A program made the position numbers and the translations under genes. A stretch of 27,457 nucleotides of DNA from Desulfuromusa sp. (GTDB lineage Bacteria > Desulfobacterota > Desulfuromonadia > Desulfuromonadales > Geopsychrobacteraceae), in assembly GCA_021647765.1 (NCBI GenBank), contig JAKIUD010000042.1:1-27457 (forward strand), written 5' to 3'. Shown here piece by piece: positions 1 to 5,647 of the stretch. The number at the start of each line of letters is the position of its first letter. Positions within the stretch are counted from its first letter, which is position 1. The notes under the pieces were generated by a model. That model was not told where the DNA came from, searched no databases, and worked only from the letters and a program-made list of their open reading frames with translations.

Positions 1-185
1 AGGATATCACTGGTTCGAGCATACCTGCTGGTCAGGGTCTCAACGGCATCGTATTCCTCTGGGGAAAGGGCTTTTTTGCCCCTAAAGGCGCTACAAATCG
101 TATAGGATCGTTTTAACCAGAAAAGGGATTTTTCCATCAATTCAAGATCTTGTTGCAGGTTTTGCACATAATCATCTTGAGTCAC
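1..185 (-). CDS. HI0074-type HEPN protein, partner of MNT (3' end outside window)
   Basis: A minus-strand reading frame of 61 full codons is open to the left window edge. It begins at a GTG (185..183) whose last two bases overlap the TGA of the upstream nucleotidyltransferase, giving a 4-base GTGA overlap typical of co-translated two-gene modules. The visible protein is helical and charged, with SLFWLKRSY at residues 20-28 and SPEEYDAVETLTSRYAR at 41-57. This resembles the substrate-binding-like HEPN proteins of the HI0074 family that pair with HI0073-type nucleotidyltransferases. In this subfamily the canonical RX4-6H RNase motif is often weak, and I see no good copy in the visible part. It is inferred to be the toxin/HEPN half of a type VII-like MNT/HEPN module. 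The C-terminus is missing, so catalytic competence cannot be judged. Confidence 0.75.
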   Translation of the reverse strand, partial: MTQDDYVQNLQQDLELMEKSLFWLKRSYTICSAFRGKKALSPEEYDAVETLTSRYARTSDI

Positions 186-463
186 AAGACAACCCCTTCC
201 CTTAAAGCTATCCGAACAAACGGATCGGTCGTATCCCGGGCAATTAAGATATCAATTTTCTGTTCACCAAGTTGCTCCCATATGCTCCAGCGAATTTTCC
301 CCGCTGCATCAGGGGAAAGGCTCTGCGACATGATGAGAAGGTCTATATCCCCACCGCGCTTAGCATCATCAACCCTTGAGCCAAATAGATAAACCTGCGC
401 CTGGCAGTCCAAGTCATGAACAGATTCCACTATAACGGTTATCTCTTTTTCAGTTAGTCGCAT
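182..463 (-). CDS. MNT-domain nucleotidyltransferase (HI0073-like), putative antitoxin
   Basis: This is a 93-residue minimal nucleotidyltransferase. The nucleotide-binding signature is visible as YLFGSRVDD (residues 25-33, Gly28-Ser29) followed by GGDIDL with Asp39 and Asp41, i.e. the GSX9DXD pattern of polymerase-beta-fold MNT proteins. The region GEQKIDILIA probably carries the third acidic residue. Family knowledge: MNT proteins paired with HEPN partners act as antitoxins, in studied cases by adenylylating the HEPN RNase. The ATG at 463 is preceded by AAAGG with a 6-base spacer, and that Shine-Dalgarno abuts the start of a 44-bp tandem repeat. The downstream HEPN gene overlaps its stop codon by 4 bases. 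Its N-terminal half resembles that of the fused protein at 1778..2524, suggesting a common origin. Confidence 0.85.
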   Translation of the reverse strand: MRLTEKEITVIVESVHDLDCQAQVYLFGSRVDDAKRGGDIDLLIMSQSLSPDAAGKIRWSIWEQLGEQKIDILIARDTTDPFVRIALREGVVL

Positions 464-471
464 AGGGGACC

Positions 472-559
472 TTTACAATCAGCGTACTTCATAGGGACAG
501 GCACCTGCGGAGCCATTTACAATCAGCGTACTTCATAGGGACAGGCACCTGCGGAGCCA
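472..559. repeat. Perfect 44-bp tandem duplication with REP-like element
   Basis: Positions 472..515 and 516..559 are identical 44-base units beginning TTTACAATCAGCG and ending GCGGAGCCA. Each unit contains the GGGACAGGCACC half of a REP-like palindrome. Only the second copy is followed by the complementary GTCCCT arm, so the first looks like a truncated duplicate. Two copies only, with no spacer, so this is not a CRISPR array. It fills most of the 165-base gap between the two MNT/HEPN modules. Confidence 0.9.
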
Positions 560-565
560 GTCCCT
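537..565. repeat. REP-like imperfect palindrome (RAYT-type)
   Basis: AGGGAC (537..542) pairs with GTCCCT (560..565). Inside that, GGC/GCC and CC/GG pair around a TGC loop, with two A-A mismatches. The GGGACAGGCACC...GCCAGTCCC pattern resembles REP elements mobilised by Y1-type RAYT transposases. No such transposase is in the window, so the class is inferred from the pattern alone. Confidence 0.6.
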
Positions 566-628
566 ATACCTTTCAGACCCTATCGGCGGCTAAGACCTTT
601 GATCTTGCTAATAATATCCACTCAACTT

Positions 629-1000
629 TTATGTTATCTCGTTTTGCATACTCTTGATTGCTTGCACTAATCCTGGCAGCCTATCCATGCATACAGAGAA
701 AACAACTTCGGCATCAAGATCAAAATAATGGTGACTTATGATGTCCCGAATTCCCTTAGCCCCTTTCCAATCAATTTCTGGATGAGTGGAAAGCAGCGTA
801 CCGCTGGTTATTTTGTCCAAATTTTTCAAACTCTCACCAATAGATATCAACATCATACAAATGCCATCAAGTTTATCGATGCCTGATTCGGTTACCCAAA
901 AATCGTCAGGGGTGTTAATTGCGGCACAGCGGCGCTCGATCCGATCGGTGGCTTCAATGATTTGCTGGAGTATTTCGCTTACAAGTTCGCAATCAAACAT
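629..1000 (-). CDS. hepT: HepT-like HEPN ribonuclease toxin (DUF86)
   Basis: This 123-residue all-helical protein has the size and pattern of DUF86/HepT. The diagnostic RX4HXY RNase motif is intact as RDIISHHY (Arg85, His90, Tyr92), near the end of a block with SIGESLKNL and TWKG-type features (here DWKGAKGIRDIIS). Family knowledge: HepT is an RNase that cleaves tRNA or mRNA and is neutralised by its MntA partner through tyrosine adenylylation within this motif. The ATG at 1000 lies inside the 3' end of the upstream MNT gene (8-base overlap), indicating a coupled two-gene operon. The motif Tyr, which MntA would modify, is present. Symbol assigned by family only. Confidence 0.85.
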   Translation of the reverse strand: MFDCELVSEILQQIIEATDRIERRCAAINTPDDFWVTESGIDKLDGICMMLISIGESLKNLDKITSGTLLSTHPEIDWKGAKGIRDIISHHYFDLDAEVVFSVCMDRLPGLVQAIKSMQNEIT

Positions 1001-1283
1001 ATACGCCGTCCCGATTAATCTGTTTTTTAAGATAACTATTCATGTGTGGTCGATAGTGAACTATATCGACGGGACAATGCAATAAATCTTCAAGCTCTTG
1101 TTTTATGTGCACCATATAAAACAGATCGGGTTTTACCATCTCGATCACAACGTCAACATCACTGGCTTCGGTGGCTTCACCGCGAGCTACTGCCCCGAAG
1201 ACCCCTAACCGGGTAACACCATATCTTTTTGCTAGTTCATCTTGATGCTGAGCCAATATTTTTAATATTTCAGTTCGATTCAT
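993..1283 (-). CDS. mntA: MntA-like nucleotidyltransferase antitoxin with altered active-site Ser
   Basis: A 96-residue protein starting at the ATG at 1283 (MNRTEILKIL). The frame stays open upstream to 1370, but that part crosses a repeat and lacks family-like sequence, so the internal start is preferred. The MNT signature reads GVFGAVARGEATEASDVDVV: the spacing of GSX10DXD is exact (Asp42, Asp44), but position 31 is Ala where the family usually has Ser. A third-strand PVDIVHY (71-77) supplies the usual later Asp. It overlaps the HepT gene by 8 bases. It is the predicted antitoxin of HepT by adenylyl transfer. Whether the Ser-to-Ala change weakens catalysis is uncertain, and inhibition by binding alone is a possible alternative. 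Confidence 0.85.
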   Translation of the reverse strand: MNRTEILKILAQHQDELAKRYGVTRLGVFGAVARGEATEASDVDVVIEMVKPDLFYMVHIKQELEDLLHCPVDIVHYRPHMNSYLKKQINRDGVYV

Positions 1284-1344
1284 AGCAACTCTCAGACATT
1301 TTAATGAGTGCCCCTCGGTACAATCACAATTTCCCCGAACCACC

Positions 1345-1367
1345 GGGGTCAGGCCTACAAATCTGCA
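1345..1367. repeat. Dispersed 23-bp repeat, copy A
   Basis: GGGGTCAGGCCTACAAAT... matches copy B at 1713..1735 at 19 of 23 positions, in the same orientation. It begins 3 bases past the stop codon of the coiled-coil gene (reading on the minus strand) and overlaps a small CCCCG/CGGGG hairpin at 1333..1348. It looks like one arm of a degraded palindromic REP or MITE. Confidence 0.6.
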
Positions 1368-1370
1368 CAC

Positions 1371-1640
1371 TTATTCCGCGGGGGCTTCCTTGACCCGCCA
1401 CACGCCATGGTGTGCTTCCGTATCAGCACGGTGCGCAGTAACTTCGGCTGCAATCTTATCGATCTTCAATCCAAGGCTGGACTCAACCCGCTCCAACTTC
1501 TCCGAAAGCATCTGATGGCCCTCTGCAATGATAGCTAATTTATGATCAAAATTTTCTGAAATTACGCCGATATATTCCTGAAATTGTTCTGTTTGTTTTA
1601 CAAACAAATTTTCAATAAAACGTTTATCATTCTCGTCCAT
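1371..1640 (-). CDS. Small coiled-coil protein of unknown function
   Basis: An 89-residue acidic protein. The ATG at 1640 (MDENDKRFIENLF) is chosen over the in-frame ATG at 1652 because a GGAGG Shine-Dalgarno (1645..1650) sits 5 bases before it. The middle (about 25-75) has heptad-like Leu/Ile spacing (FDHKLAIIAEGHQML, KLERVESSLGLKIDKI), predicting a coiled coil. The C-terminal AHRADTEAHHGVWRVKE is His-rich and looks conserved: I recall similar short proteins in deltaproteobacteria but no assigned role. There is no signal peptide or membrane segment. It lies between two MNT/HEPN modules (137 bases after the fused one, 87 before mntA), so it could be an accessory component or merely a neighbour. 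Confidence 0.7.
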   Translation of the reverse strand: MDENDKRFIENLFVKQTEQFQEYIGVISENFDHKLAIIAEGHQMLSEKLERVESSLGLKIDKIAAEVTAHRADTEAHHGVWRVKEAPAE

Positions 1641-1712
1641 ATCTGCCTCCATAAATCAACGAGCCCCCCAGGCACACAACTATCAACCCTTCAACTCTTT
1701 GAATCTTTAACA

Positions 1713-1735
1713 GGGGCCAGGCCTTCAAACTTGCA
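1713..1735. repeat. Dispersed 23-bp repeat, copy B
   Basis: GGGGCCAGGCCTTCAAAC... is the partner of the copy at 1345..1367 (19/23 identical). It lies in the 137-base space between the fused MNT-HEPN gene and the coiled-coil gene. The opposite arm expected of a complete palindrome is not present, so both copies look like remnants of a larger inverted-repeat element. Confidence 0.6.
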
Positions 1736-1777
1736 AGATTCGCCATTTTTCTTTTCCCCTGCGAGCCTTCCCCCAAT

Positions 1778-2524
1778 TTAACAGGGATGCACGATCATTT
1801 TCTTGATCTTTAAATATATGCCCTTAATTATCTCTTTTTGGTTCAAAATATTATTAATTGCTTGAGTCATTTCCTCAGGCTCATCGTCATATTGATGCGA
1901 AATTTCATTTCTTATTTTCCGCAAATTCATCCATTCTTTTGCGCTATTTATAAAACCTAGTTTTTCCAATTTATTTAGCATATCTATAAACGGAAACAGT
2001 TCTTCGCTTGGTTCATACTCTTTTAGGATCAATCGAAACAGCTTGTCTCCCAGGGTATCTTGAAGTTTTGCAAATCTAAAAAGGTACTGATCAATATCCT
2101 GCACCTCATCCTTGGACAAATTTTTATATTGTTCGACTGATAATGGCAACAGAGGACCTATATCAGCGTAGGCCTCTTCTATTCGCTGTAGATGTTTGTC
2201 ACATTCGCTTAAATATCTTGTTATTTTAATTTTAGCCAGGTTCAATTCAATCCCTTTTTTTGCCTCTACCTCTATGAGTCGGTCGGTCGTAGACGCAAGA
2301 ATAACATCTATTTTTTGTTCACCTATGACATCTTGCAAATCGGACAAATACGTTATTTTTTTATCAAATTTATCGGCATCATCATAATCAATAAACAGGT
2401 CGATATCTCCACCTTTTTGACTATCATCAACCCGGCTGCCAAAAAGATAGATTTGAACATCGACCCCAAAAACGCGGTTCTTTATCTTTAGAATATTGTC
2501 TATTTCAAATCTCGATAATCGCAT
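1778..2524 (-). CDS. Fused MNT nucleotidyltransferase-HEPN protein (single-chain toxin-antitoxin)
   Basis: A 248-residue protein with two domains normally made by two genes. Residues 1-95 are an MNT domain: IYLFGSRVDD (Gly29-Ser30) then GGDIDLFID with Asp40 and Asp42, then GEQKIDVILA (68-77). This closely parallels the separate MNT at 182..463. Residues about 98-240 are helical and carry an intact RX4HXY motif, RNEISHQY (Arg205, His210, Tyr212), the HEPN RNase signature. The HEPN part is longer than DUF86 proteins (about 145 residues) and is of a different subfamily from both other HEPN proteins here. The ATG at 2524 gives the family-typical MRL start. It sits 87 bases after the Wzz-like gene. 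Function as a self-regulated RNase, or as a nucleotide-responsive stress or defence effector, is inferred. Confidence 0.85.
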   Translation of the reverse strand: MRLSRFEIDNILKIKNRVFGVDVQIYLFGSRVDDSQKGGDIDLFIDYDDADKFDKKITYLSDLQDVIGEQKIDVILASTTDRLIEVEAKKGIELNLAKIKITRYLSECDKHLQRIEEAYADIGPLLPLSVEQYKNLSKDEVQDIDQYLFRFAKLQDTLGDKLFRLILKEYEPSEELFPFIDMLNKLEKLGFINSAKEWMNLRKIRNEISHQYDDEPEEMTQAINNILNQKEIIKGIYLKIKKMIVHPC

Positions 2525-2611
2525 ATTAGCTGTCTTCGTTAAAATGATGGGCTAAAATTTACGACAACTGCATAGCCACCCTAAATATTCCAGAGGCTGC
2601 CACACCTAAAC

Positions 2612-4051
2612 TTAGGCGGTGGTTTCAGGTGTTGAAGCTTTCGCCGAAACAGAATTTGGCCAAACCAAAACAAGCAAGACCGAGAACATGCCACCCAGCA
2701 AGACCGACAACACCAGAATCAGCAATGATTTTGCTGGCAACAAAGAACCAACCACCCCCGGTGAGCCTAGCGGCTGATAGAAATCCCCATAGGCTTGCCG
2801 TCTGATAATACGGGCAGTTTTCAAGAGAGACGCATACTCCTGACTAATTTCCAAAAACTCCCGCTCTGCGTTTTGATAAAAAACTTTATCATTTGCAACA
2901 ACACTCTTACCCGCTGAGCGACTGAGCTCTGTCTGCAGTGATGCTTTTTTGGCAATCAATTTGCGCCGCGCAGTCAACACATCACGCATATAATCTGACA
3001 ACGAAGCCTGATTCGCCAACTCGACGACCTGCTTCAGGGCATCATCGCCAAACTGAACCATTTCACCTCCGCCATTTTTTACACCAGATTGCGGGGTACG
3101 AATCCGAAAATTCTTAAGATCGGCAAGGCTTCGGTCAAGTTCTTCAATATTTCTGTCTAGCTCGTCTATTTTATAACCGATTTCGACCTTGAACGTTTTT
3201 GCTACAGCATCGGGATTATCAAATGAACCAGAAAAAATGGTTCGGAAATATAGAATATTAAAATCCTGCAAACGGCTCTGAAGGTCAGAGCTATTAAAAC
3301 CGCCATCGCTAACGATTGCCTTCAATCTATTATCTGCGGTCAAAAATTTAAGCCCAGCATCCATCCGCTTGAGTGTACTTCTGGCCGAGAGGATATCTGC
3401 GGTTGTCAGCAAGGGATTATCCTTACCCAAAATAGATACATTATCTAAAGCGCTATCGATAATAACCCTGTATTTGCGCGTAAAGACTTCAGTCCAGGCT
3501 CTTGGAATAGCATTTGCCAGCACTGCCCCCTGGGCAGGAGAAATACCAAGCATCGCATGATTTACAGTTATCTTGAGGCCACTGGTTGAAACCTGTTGCA
3601 ACTCATCCTGATAGGCCCTATTCAGGGCAGCGATATCGGTTGCAGACAATTTTTTATTCGCAAGTCTTATTTGATATATCTTCTGAATCCCGATTGTCGT
3701 TGGTGCCCCATAGTCAACCTGCAGTGCCTTACGCAGGTCATCATCAACGGCAAGATGCAACGAAGCCGCCGCACGTTCAAGCACCTCTGGAATCAACAGA
3801 TCTTGCGGTGAAAAAGTTGCGCCATTGGGATAGGTCGATTTATCTATGCCCTGCAAATGGACGAATAAAACGGTTGGCGATTCTGTCTTTGCGGCAATGC
3901 CAAACACAACAATTGCGCCAAGCAGCAGGAACAAAAACGGAACAACAACCAGAACCCCGCGTCTCTGCCACAGTTTCTTAACTATATCTGTAATTGAAAT
4001 TTCATCAGTTGACATATGGTTCGTTGTTTCTGCCTGCACTTGATTATTCAT
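2612..4051 (-). CDS. Wzz-like polysaccharide chain-length determinant
   Basis: About 479 residues with the polysaccharide co-polymerase architecture: a short cytoplasmic N-terminus (ISITDIVKKLWQRRG), a first membrane span at about 33-53 (VLVVVPFLFLLLGAIVVFG), a long periplasmic region with helical, coiled-coil-prone segments (IDELDRNIEELDRSLADL), and a second span near the C-terminus (LLILVLSVLLGGMFSVLLVLVW). A Pro/Gly-containing GSPGVV stretch just before the second span fits the family. No cytoplasmic tyrosine kinase domain follows, so it is the Wzz/PCP-1 kind rather than Wzc. The ATG at 4051 is chosen because GGGG lies 8 bases upstream; in-frame ATGs at 4069 and 4015 have poorer signals. 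It is 33 bases downstream of the epimerase, probably co-transcribed. Expected role: setting glycan length at the inner membrane. Confidence 0.8.
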   Translation of the reverse strand: MNNQVQAETTNHMSTDEISITDIVKKLWQRRGVLVVVPFLFLLLGAIVVFGIAAKTESPTVLFVHLQGIDKSTYPNGATFSPQDLLIPEVLERAAASLHLAVDDDLRKALQVDYGAPTTIGIQKIYQIRLANKKLSATDIAALNRAYQDELQQVSTSGLKITVNHAMLGISPAQGAVLANAIPRAWTEVFTRKYRVIIDSALDNVSILGKDNPLLTTADILSARSTLKRMDAGLKFLTADNRLKAIVSDGGFNSSDLQSRLQDFNILYFRTIFSGSFDNPDAVAKTFKVEIGYKIDELDRNIEELDRSLADLKNFRIRTPQSGVKNGGGEMVQFGDDALKQVVELANQASLSDYMRDVLTARRKLIAKKASLQTELSRSAGKSVVANDKVFYQNAEREFLEISQEYASLLKTARIIRRQAYGDFYQPLGSPGVVGSLLPAKSLLILVLSVLLGGMFSVLLVLVWPNSVSAKASTPETTA

Positions 4052-4084
4052 TCCCTTGACCCCGTTCATCTCTCTGATAATAAA

Positions 4085-5107
4085 TTAGATACTGCAATCG
4101 TCTGTTCCATAAAAATCTCTATACCACTCAACAAACCGACCAACTCCATGCTCTATCGAAGTTTCCGGTTTAAACCCGACGTCACGCACCAGAGCATCAA
4201 CATCGGCAAAGGTTTCGGGAACATCACCGGGCTGAATCGGCAACATCTCTTTGATTGCCTTTTTCTCCAGAGCGCGTTCAAGCGTCTCTATGAGATACAT
4301 CAATTCAACCGGTTGGTTATTGCCAATATTGTAAATACGACAGGGGGCCTGACTGCTGGCGGGGTCGGGATGCTCTGCAGACCAGTCCGGATTGGAAGCA
4401 GCAACACGGTCTAAAACCCGCACTACGCCCTCAACTATGTCGTCAATATAGGTAAAATCACGCTGCATTTTTCCGTAATTAAATACCTGAATCGGCTCTC
4501 CGGCCAGAATTGCCTTGGCAAACAAAAACATCGCCATATCGGGACGCCCCCAGGGGCCGTAAACGGTAAAAAATCGCAATCCTGTCGTCGGCAAACCATA
4601 CAGATGGCTATAGGTATGCGCCATCAGTTCGTTCGATTTTTTGCTGGCAGCATAAAGCGATAAAGGATGATCCACATTGTCATGCACCGAAAACGGCATG
4701 GCGGTATTGGCACCGTAGACTGATGAAGAGGAGGCATAGACCAGATGCTTGATATTGTTATGTCGGCAGCCCTCCAGAATATTGACAAACCCCTGAATAT
4801 TACTATCGATATACGCGTGGGGATTGATCAATGAATAACGGACACCTGCCTGGGCAGCAAGGTTGACAACCTTGTCAAATTTTTCACTCTCAAACAGATC
4901 AGCTATGCCCTGTCGATCGGCCAGATCCAGTTTAACAAAACGGAAACTGGCTTGCCCTTCGAACTGTTCCAGGCGTGCCAGCTTCAGGTTGACATCGTAA
5001 TAATCGTTCAGATTATCCAGACCGATAACTTCATCTCCCCGAGCAAGAAGATATTTTGTCAGATGTGAACCGATAAATCCGGCGGAACCGGTTACTAGAA
5101 TTTTCAT
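4085..5107 (-). CDS. UDP-glucuronate 4-epimerase-like NAD-dependent sugar epimerase
   Basis: An extended short-chain dehydrogenase of 340 residues. The Rossmann nucleotide motif GSAGFIGSH is at residues 7-15, SSSSVYG at 126-132 carries the catalytic Ser, and YAASK at 152-156 gives the Tyr/Lys pair. DNLNDYYDVNLKLARL (31-46) and TVYGPWGRPDMAMFLF are hallmarks of the UDP-glucuronate/UDP-galacturonate 4-epimerase branch. It would supply UDP-galacturonate (or a related sugar) for surface glycan. The ATG at 5107 matches the usual MKILVTG start. A TTG at 5119 is also in frame, but AAGGAG (5122..5127) is only 2 bases from it and 14 from the ATG, so the start is not certain. An intrinsic terminator separates this gene from comEA. 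Confidence 0.85.
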   Translation of the reverse strand: MKILVTGSAGFIGSHLTKYLLARGDEVIGLDNLNDYYDVNLKLARLEQFEGQASFRFVKLDLADRQGIADLFESEKFDKVVNLAAQAGVRYSLINPHAYIDSNIQGFVNILEGCRHNNIKHLVYASSSSVYGANTAMPFSVHDNVDHPLSLYAASKKSNELMAHTYSHLYGLPTTGLRFFTVYGPWGRPDMAMFLFAKAILAGEPIQVFNYGKMQRDFTYIDDIVEGVVRVLDRVAASNPDWSAEHPDPASSQAPCRIYNIGNNQPVELMYLIETLERALEKKAIKEMLPIQPGDVPETFADVDALVRDVGFKPETSIEHGVGRFVEWYRDFYGTDDCSI

Positions 5108-5150
5108 AGTGTTATCCAAATCTCCTTACTCCGCATAACAGATAGCCCAA

Positions 5151-5180
5151 TAAAAACGGGAGGGAAAAATCCCCTCCCGT
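5151..5180 (-). terminator. Intrinsic terminator downstream of comEA
   Basis: A perfect 9-base stem, ACGGGAGGG (5156..5164) with CCCTCCCGT (5172..5180), and a 7-base loop. On the minus strand it is followed at once by TTTTTA (5156..5151). It lies 35 bases past the comEA stop, so it should end comEA transcription before the epimerase gene. Confidence 0.9.
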
Positions 5181-5214
5181 CATTGTAGCTGCGAAAGCGA
5201 CCAAAAATCAGTAA

Positions 5215-5502
5215 CTATTTCTTTTTCTTCTTTCCTACAGTGACTTGATCACGCAGTTTTTCCAATATTTTCTCACCAATACCATTGATTTCAACAATTT
5301 GATCCACACTGGTAAATTTATGCTTATTGCGATATTCAACAATTTTTTGTGCTTTTGCCGCACCAATACCCTTTAATTCGACCAGTTGCTCTACGGTCGC
5401 GGTATTAAGATTGATTTTTCCCTGTGCAAGTACAGGCTGTCCAACAACGCACAATGTCAAAACCAGCAAACTGACAACAAGAAAATTTCTTACTTTTTTC
5501 AT
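5215..5502 (-). CDS. comEA: ComEA-like helix-hairpin-helix DNA-binding protein
   Basis: A 95-residue protein with an N-terminal export signal (MKKVRNFLVV then a hydrophobic run, with a signal-peptidase-like VLA cut near residue 26). A tandem helix-hairpin-helix domain follows: INLNTATVEQLVELKGIGAAKAQKIVEYR at 30-58 and VDQIVEINGIGEKILEKL at 66-83. The two GIG hairpins contact DNA backbone in this family. A pentalysine tail (91-95) adds DNA affinity. Family knowledge: periplasmic ComEA captures incoming DNA during natural transformation, and many non-competent bacteria carry similar short proteins. GGGGG precedes the ATG by 7 bases. It stands alone, with 145 bases before it and its own strong terminator, so it is likely an independent unit inserted among glycan genes. 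Confidence 0.88.
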   Translation of the reverse strand: MKKVRNFLVVSLLVLTLCVVGQPVLAQGKINLNTATVEQLVELKGIGAAKAQKIVEYRNKHKFTSVDQIVEINGIGEKILEKLRDQVTVGKKKKK

Positions 5503-5647
5503 GGTAATCCCCCAATAAGTGAAGTATCCATAGTCTATCTGAACAACTCGGTGAAATGTCTTACAAAGAATGGCCCCCTTCGCGCATGTTCAGGATGAAC
5601 ACCTGAGAAGGTTAACATCACACCAGAGGAATACAAAGAAAAAAATA

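Noticed and set aside
472..559. Possible CRISPR repeat
   Set aside because: Only two units, directly adjacent with no spacers, and no cas genes. It is a tandem duplication.
1284..1370. N-terminal extension of the MntA-like protein
   Set aside because: The extra 29 residues run through a repeat and a small hairpin and are unlike the family; the ATG at 1283 gives a normal-length MNT protein.
2525..2600. Promoter (TTGTCG, 17-base spacer, TTTTAA) before the fused MNT-HEPN gene
   Set aside because: The -10 box matches consensus at only 3 of 6 positions, too weak to claim.
2605..2616. CCTAAACTTAGG palindrome at the Wzz-like stop codon as a terminator
   Set aside because: Stem of 5 bases with a 2-base loop and no T-tract on the minus strand.
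3586..3981. Plus-strand open frame of 131 codons opposite the Wzz-like gene
   Set aside because: No domain-like sequence; it lies wholly antisense to a well-supported gene. Other plus-strand frames (for example 21646..22077, 12800..13213, 7927..8316) were rejected for the same reason.
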